A DNA stretch of 64,000 nt from Paenibacillus dendrobii (GCF_009807035.1 NZ_WUBI01000001.1:2232001-2296000), one strand, 5' to 3'. Positions 29,201-38,704 are shown, numbered from the stretch's first letter. The notes: generated from the letters alone by a model not told the origin. Numbers and translations are program-made.

Positions 29201-29347
29201 TTTGGTTGATTCAAAACCGCCATTGACAACCAGATTCGTTGAAGCAGATTCTGCAGCCTCGGCTGATGCGTAAATGCGTCCGGAATCCCCATAGCCCAGT
29301 AAACTGAAAACCATACAGCAAACCACAATCAAGCTGAATCTTCTCAT
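26207..29347 (-). CDS. Secreted PL8-family polysaccharide lyase with N-terminal carbohydrate-binding module
   Basis: A 1046-residue exoenzyme. Signal peptide about 1-30; CBM4/9-like module about 38-205 (NLVVNGGFESTKTSAGW); bacterial Ig-like domain about 206-280; PL8 alpha barrel about 290-640; beta supersandwich to the end. The catalytic set is visible: Asn in TGANRTDK, His 50 residues later in SFIQHSN and Tyr nine further in GSYGG, the spacing seen in chondroitin AC and xanthan lyases, plus a downstream Arg-containing SRERSTPYRG. The family covers hyaluronate, chondroitin and xanthan lyases; the substrate cannot be fixed here. Beta-elimination products suit the GH88 enzyme encoded downstream. 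Confidence 0.9.
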   Translation of the reverse strand: MRRFSLIVVCCMVFSLLGYGDSGRIYASAEAAESASTNLVVNGGFESTKTSAGWANSFGPANWDIWVPKGTPILSSDAAVYYEGKRSVKIAASTQSRADVNQKVPVVAGKTYLFSLAVKTENLTTTTSYGGAYVRTSFLDPSGKNLGWGPSTPKLLGTNNWTRQQFQVTVPANTSQFFIEIFLEEGKGTAWYDQVGMEELDVGSIRLPALLTIEKDQTKAMEPVLTPPDTGDTTIDWSSSDPTVATVDAAGAVTGHSYGQTVIKAVLSSGVSAETLLTVDSASNMAEYNQMRAKWFNRLTGNEGYDANDPDMASAANSIVDKVTNPDHTGFWDTMLTSDNRTALWADQASACSPSTSYSRLKTMALAFASQGSALYQNPGLKADITAALDWLYLHKYNENTVYNTGCGWDFEIGIVQTLNDIVILMYDQLSATQIDDYMKPVDKFDGDPTVFNLAYPSEATGANRTDKAIGVAIRGIIGDNGAKLAQGRDALSKVFPYVTSGDGFYEDGSFIQHSNIAYTGSYGGVLLTGMANMLYLLGDSSWAVTDPNVSNVYHWITDSYEPLVYHGAMMDMTFGRAISRERSTPYRGPANLVLLISQTAPPEYKERLKAMVKDWYETDPTWSASQVTNTFDLTLVKALLNNSDIEPRGDLTQNFMFAAMDRGVHLRPDYALGLGMFSDRISAFEYGNGENKKGWYTGIGMLSLYNNDYSQFIDHYWPTVDMMRLPGTTTDGTTGTLKDWGSYLNSKNWVGGVSDGLYGAAGMNFSLTGVTGSNLEGKKSWFMFDHEIVALGAGITKKTAGSRSVETIIENRKLNSNGDNTLTIDGNVQPGQLGWSGQLDNVHWAHLQGNLPDSDIGYYFPQPASIKALREARTGSWKEINDGGSAGPVSRNYVSLAFEHGVQPENASYSYVLLPNKNAAETLDYSSNPQVEVLSNTADIQAVQQKTLGITAANFWNSGTVGVMSSQNPASVMVREDNGEISVSISDPTRKQSQLIVELHEAGLSLVSKDDTIQVLQAGDKATIQVNVGGSLGKTHVVTFRKSAP

Positions 29348-29725
29348 CGGATCACCTCTTCATATCATACTCAATGCAATTCAAAGCCCTATTTGCCAAA
29401 AGCTGAACTAAACTGAACTATACTGTCGGAAACCAAAAAAGAAAGCCCTTACACAAATTCACCTCCATCATGAACGGATGGATTTTCAGCAATATTATAA
29501 ATAGTCCCCATGCGGATCACGAGTCGGATTTTTACCGGCAACGGGCATTATTTTGACTTGGTCCCCTGATAATGAATAAAATAAGCATCCACATAATCAA
29601 ATAAGCCGCCCCTATGGGCGGCTTATTGGGGTTGTTATTGCAAAGCTATTGCTGCTATGCCTTTTCGCGGTGTTAAAGAACAGTTGAAAGATGAATCCAC
29701 GAACTCCAATGACCTCAGAGGTATA
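29348..29725 (-). other. Intergenic region upstream of the PL8 gene
   Basis: No gene seen in these 378 bases. A terminator lies at 29600-29627. Near 29401-29424 there is a short direct repeat (CTGAACTAAA then CTGAACTATA) in the expected promoter region of the PL8 gene, a possible regulator site. Confidence 0.4.
29600..29628 (-). terminator. Terminator after the second region binding-protein gene
   Basis: AATAAGCCGCCC and GGGCGGCTTATT with a four-base loop, downstream of the stop at 29726. Confidence 0.75.
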
Positions 29726-31417
29726 TCATTGTGAAACGGATTTAAACCATTCGTTAACTTCCTTCGTTACCTGATCGCCGCCGTTCGCTTTCCAGCTTGC
29801 GACGAAATCGTCAAATGCGTTTACAGGCAGCTTGCCGTAAATGATCTTGTTGAAGGTCTCCAGCTCCGACTGACGAAGCAGATTCCACTTGGAAATCATG
29901 GTTGGTGTCGCTGCACCTGTGAAGTAGTTTTGCTTGCGGATATCGATTTGCGACATCACGACTTTAGCGGCGTACCAGTTTTCCGGTTTGCGGAACTGAG
30001 CTTGCTGCTTCTCGTATGGCGTTTCCGGCTTCGCGCCGTCAGCCAGTTTCACGAGCGTATTCATGTACAGATCCGGAATACGTGCGGGACCCGTAATGTA
30101 CGGGAACTTATCGAAGAAATCCTTGATTTTGTCTTTGTCGCTGGTCGGTTGTCCGTCAACCTCATCCCAGTCGTAGCCTTTGGCGAAGCCGTATTCATAA
30201 GGGCTGCCCGCAGTCGGGTTCGCCAGGTTGTCGAGCAGATAGTTATAGTACAGAATAATCGCTTCCGGATGCTTGGCATCCTTATTGATCATAAAGCTGC
30301 TGTTCACGCCGGAATTTTGCCATTTCGTGCCCATCTTGCCATCTGGACCGGCAACGACGGGATATGCCTTATACTTCGAACCAGGCACGTTCTTCAGCAG
30401 ATCCGGGGCAGGCCAGTCCGGTACCCAGTTGGCGCCTGGCAGCACACCGGCATTGCCTTTGGTCCAGATTTCAGCCGATTTCCCTTCATCCCACAGGGCT
30501 GAGTCCGGATGAATATAACCTTTTTCCATCCATTCCTGCAGCTTCGCCAGCGTCTGCTTGGCGCCCGGGTTAACGGAGCCATATTCCAAATTGCCGCTGT
30601 CATCCTTATTCCACTGTTCTTCAACGGAACCATAAGCTCCGAACAGCCAATCCAGTCCGCCCATCCAGGTATTGGTATTGTTCTTCAAGGAAATAGCGAG
30701 CGGGTACACATATTTCGGAGCCAATCCATCCGGGTTCTGGTTTTTGAATTTATCCATGATATTTTCCAGGTCCGCAATCGTTTTGGGAGCCTCAAGTTTC
30801 AGCTTCTCCATCCAATCCTCGCGCAGCCACAATACCGTATCATCATTGTCGGTGTATTCCATGATCGGAAGATTCCACTTCTTGCCTTCCTTCGTGAACG
30901 GATACCACAGTTCAGGATGCTGAGCTGCATGATCCTTCCACGCTTTGTTCGCATACTTCTCGAACAAATCATCGATCGGCATAAACTGCCCGGAATCGAT
31001 CAATTGATTCGTCAGTACCGCATCGGTAGGCACCATGACGAAATCAGGCAGCTTCTCGCCGGACGTCAAGGCAAGCTGAAGCTGCTGCTTATATTGGTCG
31101 CTGCCCGCAGGGTACCATGTATCCTTGTGCTTGATCCCAAGCGTCTCAAGCATCCAGCGGTCATGCACGTTGTTTTCTTTCGTCTCGCCTTTGGTATAAT
31201 CCCTTGGCATAATGACTGTGCTGATTTCAATCGGCGGATCATATTTTCCGTTTTTAAATGCGAGATCCGCCTCGGATACCGTCTCTGTCTTCGTTTCCGA
31301 AGTCTTATTGGAATCGGCATCGGTTGCCGTACTGCTGCCGCCGGAATTGCTGTTGCAGGCTGACATGAATAGCATCATGGCAACAAGCGGCATCCATAGC
31401 TTCCTCATTTTCCCCAT
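29726..31417 (-). CDS. Large extracellular solute-binding lipoprotein (LplA/YtcQ type)
   Basis: A 563-residue binding protein, longer than the usual 420-450 and typical of the LplA/YtcQ group used with LplB and YtcP permeases for oligosaccharides. The signal peptide ends in lipobox MSAC at about residue 21, followed by a Ser/Thr linker. It is downstream of a kinase and response regulator on the same strand, while its two permeases are divergent on the plus strand from 35093. ATG at 31417 with GGGGG upstream. Confidence 0.9.
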   Translation of the reverse strand: MGKMRKLWMPLVAMMLFMSACNSNSGGSSTATDADSNKTSETKTETVSEADLAFKNGKYDPPIEISTVIMPRDYTKGETKENNVHDRWMLETLGIKHKDTWYPAGSDQYKQQLQLALTSGEKLPDFVMVPTDAVLTNQLIDSGQFMPIDDLFEKYANKAWKDHAAQHPELWYPFTKEGKKWNLPIMEYTDNDDTVLWLREDWMEKLKLEAPKTIADLENIMDKFKNQNPDGLAPKYVYPLAISLKNNTNTWMGGLDWLFGAYGSVEEQWNKDDSGNLEYGSVNPGAKQTLAKLQEWMEKGYIHPDSALWDEGKSAEIWTKGNAGVLPGANWVPDWPAPDLLKNVPGSKYKAYPVVAGPDGKMGTKWQNSGVNSSFMINKDAKHPEAIILYYNYLLDNLANPTAGSPYEYGFAKGYDWDEVDGQPTSDKDKIKDFFDKFPYITGPARIPDLYMNTLVKLADGAKPETPYEKQQAQFRKPENWYAAKVVMSQIDIRKQNYFTGAATPTMISKWNLLRQSELETFNKIIYGKLPVNAFDDFVASWKANGGDQVTKEVNEWFKSVSQ

Positions 31418-31525
31418 ATTGATTAACCCCCTACGTTGTTAGATTGTTACATGAGTTACTTTACCAACGGGCCTGGGAGGTCATCTATATGAATTTGTTA
31501 GTTTCCATAGGACTCTGTCATGTTG

Positions 31526-33133
31526 TTATTTTCCTTCCCGGTATTCCTGCGGCGTCACCCCGAACTGCCGCTTGAATACCTTGATGAAATAAGCCGGATC
31601 CAAATAACCGATATCGGAACTGATCTCGTAAACCTTCTTTTCTGTCTTCTTCAGCATGTCGCAGGCCGTTTCCATGCGAAGACGGAATACATAATCGCTG
31701 ACCCCTTCACCCGTCTCAATCTTGTACAGCTTCGACAAGTGGGTCGGATGGAGGTTGACGTGATCAGCGAGAGCACGAAGTGAAACATCAAGATGCAGAT
31801 GCTCCTCGATGTAAGCTTGTATTTTCTTTACATAAACCGAACGCATATCCTTGACCTCGCTCGACGTACCGTCTCGCAGCTTGTGCAGACAACCGAGCGA
31901 CCAGTTCCGCAACTTGCCGATCGATGCGAAAGCTTCGGAGCTTTGAAGCAAAGCGATGTCCTCTCCCAGTAAACCGGCAAGCGTATGTCCATTGCGATGG
32001 GCGAAATGGGTGAAGGATGCAGCGATCACATAACCGGCTTCCAAACAATGCTCCCAAGAGTCGTCCCATTTCTCATCCAGCTCGGCGAATACGGCATTCA
32101 GCTTCTGCTCAGCCGCGTCCCAACGCCCCGCCTCAAGCAGGTTTTTGAGTCCGGGCGGAGCATGAATTACGTCCAGAGGCCCCTGCGATACTTGTTGTTC
32201 CAGTTCTCCCGCACGGATCACGAATTCACGTTCGTCCCCGACAATCTGCCGAAAAAAAGCCAGCGCATGGCTGTACCGGTCAGGCAGCGAATCGGGAAAT
32301 GGGAAGAACTCCGTCATAACGACCGATAATGATCCGTCCAGAAACTGCTTCACTTTGGCTTGAAGCTGTGTCGCAGACCTTTCGAGCAGGGATTCTTTGC
32401 CGTTATCCCCGTGTTCCGTTCTGAACTGAAGCAACAACGCCAAGTATCCATGCTCCTCCTTTACACCCCAGACGTTAGCGAACTCCCCGAGTATTTCCTC
32501 TGCCATATTGATAATGGCGTACTCCATCAGGTGCAATCCGTTGTTACGGTACCGTCCGAACTCATCCTCCATGCGGACAAGCAGCAGCGAACATTCTCCG
32601 AAAAGAAACGGCAAATGATAGTTCTCAAGCTTCCGTCTCCATTCCTCGCTTGAGATCCGCTCCCCCCGCAGTCCGTCAAGGAGCAGCTGGCCCCGCAGGA
32701 GAGGAAGGTTTTCCCGCAGAGTAAACTCCGTCCGTTCGTAAGAACTGATGCTTTCCCATTCCGTTTTGATCTGATCGATGGCTGTCTTGACCGCGCCCAT
32801 CAATTCATGATCGGCCGGCGGTTTCAGCAGATAATCCACGGCATGATGCCGGAGCGCCTCCTTGGTATATTCAAAATCGGAATGCCCGGACAGAATGATG
32901 CATTTAATTCTATTGTCCCGTTCTCGTATTTTCCCGATCAGCTCAATCCCCGTCATTTCCGGCATGATCACGTCGGAGATGATCAGATCAATCGGATGCG
33001 TCTCCAGAATTCGAAGCGCTTCCTGAGCGGAGTATGCCTTATGCACCTGCTCGATCCCAAGCGTATGCCACGGCTTCGTTGCAGATAAGTTATCCACCCA
33101 ATGGGCTTCGTCGTCAACAATGATCATTTGCAT
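31526..33133 (-). CDS. Response regulator with AraC-type DNA-binding domain (YesN-like)
   Basis: About 535 residues. The receiver domain has IVDDE at 5-9 and phospho-acceptor Asp54 in IISDVIMPEMTG; a long unassigned middle part follows, then a C-terminal AraC HTH pair with RALADHVNLHPTHLSKLYK and ISSDIGYLDPAYFIKVFKRQ. The frame is open to 33292, but the ATG at 33133 starts directly at the receiver domain and has AAGGGGA upstream; the longer form would overlap the kinase gene. The kinase stop lies 17 bases upstream. Confidence 0.93.
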   Translation of the reverse strand: MQMIIVDDEAHWVDNLSATKPWHTLGIEQVHKAYSAQEALRILETHPIDLIISDVIMPEMTGIELIGKIRERDNRIKCIILSGHSDFEYTKEALRHHAVDYLLKPPADHELMGAVKTAIDQIKTEWESISSYERTEFTLRENLPLLRGQLLLDGLRGERISSEEWRRKLENYHLPFLFGECSLLLVRMEDEFGRYRNNGLHLMEYAIINMAEEILGEFANVWGVKEEHGYLALLLQFRTEHGDNGKESLLERSATQLQAKVKQFLDGSLSVVMTEFFPFPDSLPDRYSHALAFFRQIVGDEREFVIRAGELEQQVSQGPLDVIHAPPGLKNLLEAGRWDAAEQKLNAVFAELDEKWDDSWEHCLEAGYVIAASFTHFAHRNGHTLAGLLGEDIALLQSSEAFASIGKLRNWSLGCLHKLRDGTSSEVKDMRSVYVKKIQAYIEEHLHLDVSLRALADHVNLHPTHLSKLYKIETGEGVSDYVFRLRMETACDMLKKTEKKVYEISSDIGYLDPAYFIKVFKRQFGVTPQEYREGK

Positions 33134-33150
33134 ATATGTCGATCCCCTTT

Positions 33151-34950
33151 TTAAATAACAGATTGATGAATCTCTTCTTCTGAAGTCGGCCTCCATACGA
33201 TTTCGGTCCGGAATCCTCCGAGTTCCGATTTTCGGAAGCTCATGGATGACCCCTCTCCAAATTGCTGAACGATGCGCTGGTTCGTATTCCAAAAGCCGTA
33301 GCCCATATCTTCCCGCATCGGTCCTTGTAATTTAAGATTGAGCTCCTCCAGCTTCTCTTCCGTCATCCCCGGTCCGTCATCATCCACGTACAGCTTGCAG
33401 AAACCATCCGACATCTCGCCTTTGATCCGAATTTCTCCCGAGCTATACGTTTTTCCAACTCCGTGTATGACGGCATTCTCAACTATAGGCTGAAGCATCA
33501 AACGCGGTACCTCCTGCCTCATCATTTCCTCCGGAATATCGATTTGATAGTGAATTCTTCCATTGCGAAGCTTCTGGATGTCCAAGTAATTGACAATAAG
33601 CTGAACTTCATCCCGGAGGGAAGCCAGAGGCTTTTCCATGCGGGTAATATACCGGTAATATGCACTCAGGTTATGCCCCATGGAGACGACAGCTTCTTCA
33701 TCTTTCAACTCCGCCATATTCATCATGTAACCGATGCAGTTGTATAGAAAATGCGGGTTTATCTGCGCCTGCAGCTGTTTTAACGTTGCCTCCCGTGCCC
33801 GCAGCTTCTCATACAGCACATTTTCGATTAAATGTTGTATCTGACTGGACATATCATTAAATCTATAGAACAAGAACGAAAACTCATTGTTAACATTGGA
33901 ATCAATCCTTACGGGAAAATCCCCTTTCTGAACGCTTTGCAGACCCCTGATCAGCTTGCGTATCGGACGCTGCACATTCCGGTACAGCAGGACAGACGCC
34001 GAAATGCCTACGACGAACAGCAAGACCATAGTCAAGTAAAACATATTCCGGCTGAACGAGATCGGACCCAGAATCTGATCGAGCGGCACGATGTCCACCA
34101 AGTACCAGTCCAGATAAAGGGATTTCACCGCACTAACCAAATAGCTCTTGTGGTCGAGGGTAATCACTTGTTGCGAGGTATCCTTCAGCTCCTTCCCCTG
34201 CAAGTACCGCACCAGCTCATCCGTCAGCTGCACGCTTGCCGTACGATTCAGAATCGGGGCTTCTCCCTCGCGGTAAAAGATCGGGTTTCCCTGCCCGCCA
34301 GCCTTATATGTATCCAGCATATTCTGGATATTCTCATGCTCGAACGTAGCCTGGACGACCAGATTGCTTCCCTTCAGCGAGACCTGTTGTCCAATCGAAT
34401 CCGTGTAAAACCAGTGAAATGCCGGGGTCTCTCCGTCCGTCAGCGTTTTGCCGTCACCATAGTTCCATTTTCCCGTGATGTTTTTTTCCAGGTATTCCTC
34501 ATCATACTTCGCCATTTTATCCGCATTCGTGATGGCTTCCTGATTCAGCTGGGAGTATACCGTGAATTTCACCGGCCAGATGTTCGTAATCCCCGACTGC
34601 AGCATCATTTTTTCCTGTATGACATATCTCGTCTGCATCTTGTCATATCGGTCATCCCATATGTTCAGCCCATTGAATTTGCGGACATTCGGATCTTTGG
34701 AGAACGTAAGCACGAAATCCATGGTTTGATTGATCCGGGAGTCGATTTGGCTGGACAAAAAAGAAAGCTGCTTGATGTTCGACGCTTTCAGTTCCTTATC
34801 GATGACATTAAAAGAAATGCTGTTCGAGTATGTAAACATGGCCATCATCGGGATGAACAGCATCAGAATCAAAATATTCATTTTCTTGGACAGGCTGAAC
34901 TTCGCCCCCATCCTTTTTCTAAAAATGCGAAGGCTTTCCCGCAGATTCAT
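33151..34950 (-). CDS. Sensor histidine kinase, YesM type
   Basis: About 599 residues. Membrane segments near residues 25-45 and 290-312 flank an extracellular sensor. Then HAMP, the phospho-His region QINPHFLYNCIGYMMNM and an HATPase with IVENAVIHG and DDDGPGM. The ATG at 34950 follows AAGGGGG, ten codons inside the open frame. It is divergent from the two permease genes starting at 35093, so the 142-base gap should hold both promoters. It probably controls that transporter through the downstream regulator. Confidence 0.92.
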   Translation of the reverse strand: MNLRESLRIFRKRMGAKFSLSKKMNILILMLFIPMMAMFTYSNSISFNVIDKELKASNIKQLSFLSSQIDSRINQTMDFVLTFSKDPNVRKFNGLNIWDDRYDKMQTRYVIQEKMMLQSGITNIWPVKFTVYSQLNQEAITNADKMAKYDEEYLEKNITGKWNYGDGKTLTDGETPAFHWFYTDSIGQQVSLKGSNLVVQATFEHENIQNMLDTYKAGGQGNPIFYREGEAPILNRTASVQLTDELVRYLQGKELKDTSQQVITLDHKSYLVSAVKSLYLDWYLVDIVPLDQILGPISFSRNMFYLTMVLLFVVGISASVLLYRNVQRPIRKLIRGLQSVQKGDFPVRIDSNVNNEFSFLFYRFNDMSSQIQHLIENVLYEKLRAREATLKQLQAQINPHFLYNCIGYMMNMAELKDEEAVVSMGHNLSAYYRYITRMEKPLASLRDEVQLIVNYLDIQKLRNGRIHYQIDIPEEMMRQEVPRLMLQPIVENAVIHGVGKTYSSGEIRIKGEMSDGFCKLYVDDDGPGMTEEKLEELNLKLQGPMREDMGYGFWNTNQRIVQQFGEGSSMSFRKSELGGFRTEIVWRPTSEEEIHQSVI

Positions 34951-35092
34951 TCGTCTTCCCCCTTGGAATATGCCTAACAAAACCCTATCGATCCTAACAA
35001 TGTCTTATAGTTCAATGACGATCCGCGTTGCTATGATATTAAGCAGAACTTCACCACAACCAATCGAGACTTTTATGGAACGGGAGAGAGCT

Positions 35093-36043
35093 ATGGAACC
35101 AATCATGAATCCGGACGTCAATCTGAGCGCTAACCGGACAGCGAAAAAGAAAAAAAGAACCCGTGTGCCATGGATCTTGCATCTGATGGTGCTGCCTGCC
35201 GCGCTGCTCGTATTCGTATTTTCCTATGTCCCCATGTCGGGCATTATTATGGCTTTTCAGGATTATAAAGCGCCGCTAGGGATCACCGGTTCCCCGTTTG
35301 TCGGCTTGAAGCATTTTCAGTACATGTTCGAGAATGACTACTTTATGAAAATCACTTGGAATACCGTCCTGTTCGCCTGCTCCAAAATCGTGCTGAATTT
35401 AATTATTCCGTTCACGTTCGCGCTGCTTCTGAACGAGGTCAGGCACATGGGATATAAGCGCTCCATCCAGACTCTCGTGTACCTGCCCCACTTTCTTTCC
35501 TGGGTTACGCTCGGAGGCATTCTGATCGACCTGCTTGCCCAAACCGGGATTGTAAACCAATTCCTGACGTACTTGTTTGGCATCAAGCCTGTGTTCTTCC
35601 TGGGAGACGGTACCTGGTTCCGGCTTACGATCATTTTCAGTGATGTATGGAAGGAATTCGGATTTAACACGATCATCTTCCTCGCTGCGCTTGCCGGCAT
35701 CAATCCTGCACTATACGAAGCAGCTGAAGTCGACGGCGCAAGCCGTATCAAGCAAACCCTGTACATTACGATCCCATCGCTGATTCCGATACTGATCGTG
35801 GTCGCCACCTTGGCGCTCGGAAACGTCCTGAACGCGAACTTCGACCAGATCTTTAATCTGTACAGCCCGATGATCTATCAGCAAGGCGATATTATCGATA
35901 CGTTCGTGTACCGGGAAGGTCTTCTGAGCGGGCAATTCAGCTTCGCGACGGCCGTCAGCCTGTTTAAATCGATCATCAGCTTAATCCTGATCGTCATCTC
36001 TTACCGCTTGGCATACCGGTTCGCCGGATACCGGATTTTCTAA
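35093..36043 (+). CDS. ABC transporter permease, LplB type
   Basis: About 316 residues with six membrane segments, LVFVFSYVPMSGIIMAFQDY near residue 45 and EAA loop EAAEVDGASRIKQTLYITIP. These are characteristic of LplB-type permeases that pair with large LplA/YtcQ binding proteins. The frame is open from 34730, but that stretch is antisense to the kinase gene; the ATG at 35093 with GGGAGAGAG is the sensible start. Confidence 0.9.
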   Translation: MEPIMNPDVNLSANRTAKKKKRTRVPWILHLMVLPAALLVFVFSYVPMSGIIMAFQDYKAPLGITGSPFVGLKHFQYMFENDYFMKITWNTVLFACSKIVLNLIIPFTFALLLNEVRHMGYKRSIQTLVYLPHFLSWVTLGGILIDLLAQTGIVNQFLTYLFGIKPVFFLGDGTWFRLTIIFSDVWKEFGFNTIIFLAALAGINPALYEAAEVDGASRIKQTLYITIPSLIPILIVVATLALGNVLNANFDQIFNLYSPMIYQQGDIIDTFVYREGLLSGQFSFATAVSLFKSIISLILIVISYRLAYRFAGYRIF

Positions 36044-36188
36044 GAGGGCACCTGACGAAATGTTTGCTTGCGGATGCGGCCATTCTCCGGAATGGCGCAG
36101 CCGGTTTACTTCCGGATTTTGCAGAACCCTTCTTGCCGCTGCGCACTCGACCGGCTGCAAAGTCCCAACTTGAAAGGATGACTGGATC

Positions 36189-37061
36189 ATGTATCACAAA
36201 ACGCTGCCTTACCGTATATTCAGCATATTTAATACCATCCTGCTCGGGGTCATCGCCGTTGCCTGCCTGCTGCCCCTGTTTCATTTGCTGATGGTGTCCC
36301 TAAGCTCAACAGCCGCCGCCAATGCCGGATTGGTTACATTTTGGCCCATTGGGTTCACGGTCGAGGCATACACTAAAACGTTCAACAACATCAACTTTCT
36401 GACCTCACTCTGGGTATCCGTCAAACGGACGCTCATCGGAACCGGCCTTGGCCTGCTCGTGAACGCTATTGCTGCCTATGCCCTTTCAAAAGACACGCAT
36501 GTGTTCCGGGGAAGGAATGCTTATCTTTGGTATTTCGTCATCACCATGCTATTCAGTGGCGGCCTCATCCCAAGCTATATTCTGATCTTGAAGCTCGGCC
36601 TGATGAATCACCTGCTTGCGTTGATCCTTCCGGGTTTGGTTGCGGTATACAACATGATTTTGCTCTTGAATTTCTTTCGTACCGTACCCAAGGAGCTGGA
36701 GGAGGCCGCATTCATCGATGGCGCAGGATATCTGCGGAGCTTCGTATCCATCTTTCTGCCGGTATCCATGCCCGTCATTGCGACGATCGCCTTGTTCACC
36801 ATGGTAGGGCACTGGAACGCTTACTTTGACGGATTGATCTATATTAAAAATGCCGAGAATCTCCCGCTTGCAAGCCTGATGCAAACCATCATCGTGCAAG
36901 GAAACACAACCAGCTTCGATCCGTCCGTAATCGCCAATCTGTCACAGCGCACGCTTCGCGCTTCCCAAATCTTCATCGGCGCGCTGCCGATCCTCATTGC
37001 TTACCCGTTCCTGCAGCGCTTCTTCGTCAAAGGCATTGTCATCGGAGCGGTCAAAGAGTAA
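36189..37061 (+). CDS. Carbohydrate ABC transporter permease, YtcP type
   Basis: A 290-residue permease with six membrane segments, EAA loop EEAAFIDGAGYLRSFVSIFL and C-terminus KGIVIGAVKE. ATG at 36189 follows GAAAGGAT. It lies 145 bases after the LplB-type gene, a longer gap than usual, in which I see no coding sequence. With the binding protein at 29726 it completes an importer lacking its own ATPase gene. Confidence 0.9.
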   Translation: MYHKTLPYRIFSIFNTILLGVIAVACLLPLFHLLMVSLSSTAAANAGLVTFWPIGFTVEAYTKTFNNINFLTSLWVSVKRTLIGTGLGLLVNAIAAYALSKDTHVFRGRNAYLWYFVITMLFSGGLIPSYILILKLGLMNHLLALILPGLVAVYNMILLLNFFRTVPKELEEAAFIDGAGYLRSFVSIFLPVSMPVIATIALFTMVGHWNAYFDGLIYIKNAENLPLASLMQTIIVQGNTTSFDPSVIANLSQRTLRASQIFIGALPILIAYPFLQRFFVKGIVIGAVKE

Positions 37062-37240
37062 TTTGGATCGTTGGAATGTACATTTACAAATTATCGAAAC
37101 GTTTCAATTTATTTTCAACCTCGATTATAGTTATTGAATGTAACCGCTGTCAAACGTATTTTTTGTTACATATGATCCTTATCAAAATCGGGAATCTATC
37201 GAATCGAAACGTTCCACTAATTAACAAATCAAACAAAAAT

Positions 37241-37294
37241 AAAGAGGTTGTCCCCTCGTTGGTCACAAAAGACCTCCGAAGGAATAACCTCTTT
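37241..37294 (-). terminator. Terminator after the acyltransferase gene
   Basis: Arms AAAGAGGTT and AACCTCTTT around a long loop. On the minus strand it is followed by TATTTTTGTTTG, so it mainly serves the gene ending at 37321, though it may also stop the convergent permease transcript. Confidence 0.6.
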
Positions 37295-37320
37295 GACTGA
37301 AGACGTTATCGGGATTGTGT

Positions 37321-38541
37321 TCACGGTCCGGTATTGGTACTTAGAAGTGCCGGTGCCTCTTTTGTAAAATCGGACTCTTTAACTGCTTTCCGCTGCTTAT
37401 TTCGTCTTGATCCCACCGTCCATCGTGATCCAGGCATATGCGACAGCGTGTAGCTTATTCCTAGTGCAGCTATCACCGTCATGACAAAGGTAAGCAGCGT
37501 GAACGCGACATGACTGCCCTCAAGCGCCATGGGCCGGGTAAAATATGCGATGACATAAATAATCAAGGCATGTATGAGATAGCCCCCGAATGAATATTTG
37601 CCAATCCAGGCAAGCAGGCGCAAAAACATCCTGCTGCGTCCTTGCATCATGATCAGTAGACCATATAACAGCAGCATCTGCGCCACAATAATAATGAAAG
37701 TCGAGGGTTTCAGATACGTGGAAATATTCAGGTTGACGACCTCTCCCGAACCACGGAGGACATCACTTCCGAGCTTGATATACATTCCCAAAAAGACAAG
37801 TCCGCTCCATGGGAGCAACCTCGTACACCACATTCTCCACTTCTCTACACCTGCTGCGCATACCGCCCCGATCACAATGTAAAATCCATACATCAGGAAT
37901 GAGTAACTCCGATACTGGATCAGGTCCGACCATGGACTGCCGAGCTTTACCGCCCATGATCCCATGACATGATAGGACAGATACAGCAAAATTATATAAA
38001 CCAAACCTGATCCGGCCATGATGGAAAAGACACTCAGGCCTCGATTACGATCATTCAGCAGTTCAAGCCTGCTGCGGATAAACCTATAGATGACGGCCAT
38101 GACCGGAAAGAAAATATAGAACTGAACGATCATGATAATAAACCACAACTGATATCCGGTCTGCGGGACAAGCAACTCCTTAAAGAAAGAGCTCCAGTCC
38201 TGACCGCCCTTTTGCCAAAATGCCGGTGTAAACACGCGTACGTATAACCAGTAGATCAGTGTCCAGAGCAGGAAAGGAACATAGACATCCCCAAGTCTTT
38301 TACGAATAAATTGGAAATAATGAAGCCCTCTGGAATGATTGTAGAACATCAGAACGGCGGACAAAAAAACAAATGTCGGGGTGCCAAAGCGGGTCAGATG
38401 ATAAATCATCGTCAGCATAATGGAGTCGGCTGGTTCAATATCGGCTCTGTAAATGTATTCAGCGATAGAGTGCTGCATCACGATAGCCAGAAAAGCGAGC
38501 CCCCTGAGCTGCGTCCATTCTTCGATGCGCGGTTTGCCCAT
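37321..38541 (-). CDS. Membrane acyltransferase family 3 (OafA-like)
   Basis: A 406-residue integral membrane protein with about ten hydrophobic segments. LRGLAFLAIVMQHSIAEY near residue 13 carries the conserved His of acyltransferase-3 proteins, which move acetyl or other acyl groups onto exopolysaccharide, cell-wall polymer or lipid. The target is unknown. ATG at 38541 follows GAAGGAGGA. It appears monocistronic, between the polysaccharide region and the LuxR gene. Confidence 0.88.
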   Translation of the reverse strand: MGKPRIEEWTQLRGLAFLAIVMQHSIAEYIYRADIEPADSIMLTMIYHLTRFGTPTFVFLSAVLMFYNHSRGLHYFQFIRKRLGDVYVPFLLWTLIYWLYVRVFTPAFWQKGGQDWSSFFKELLVPQTGYQLWFIIMIVQFYIFFPVMAVIYRFIRSRLELLNDRNRGLSVFSIMAGSGLVYIILLYLSYHVMGSWAVKLGSPWSDLIQYRSYSFLMYGFYIVIGAVCAAGVEKWRMWCTRLLPWSGLVFLGMYIKLGSDVLRGSGEVVNLNISTYLKPSTFIIIVAQMLLLYGLLIMMQGRSRMFLRLLAWIGKYSFGGYLIHALIIYVIAYFTRPMALEGSHVAFTLLTFVMTVIAALGISYTLSHMPGSRWTVGSRRNKQRKAVKESDFTKEAPALLSTNTGP

Positions 38542-38629
38542 GAATTAAATCCTCCTTCATTTGCAGTTACGCGCAAGTATACCTGTTGAATATTAAATGA
38601 ACCTTAAAGACGGATTAGATAACGGAAAA

Positions 38630-38651
38630 AGACCGCCCTTATGGACGGTCT
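38630..38651 (-). terminator. Terminator of the LuxR/MalT-like gene
   Basis: AGACCGTCC, short loop, GGGCGGTCT, then TTTTTCC on the minus strand. Confidence 0.75.
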
Positions 38652-38704
38652 GATAAACCGCGTTCAACCAACTAAAGTTGGATTAACGAACGATTCCGCA
38701 GATG

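Noticed and set aside
34730..35092. N-terminal extension of the LplB-type permease
   Set aside because: The stretch is antisense to the kinase gene and lacks the permease pattern; the ATG at 35093 has a good ribosome site.
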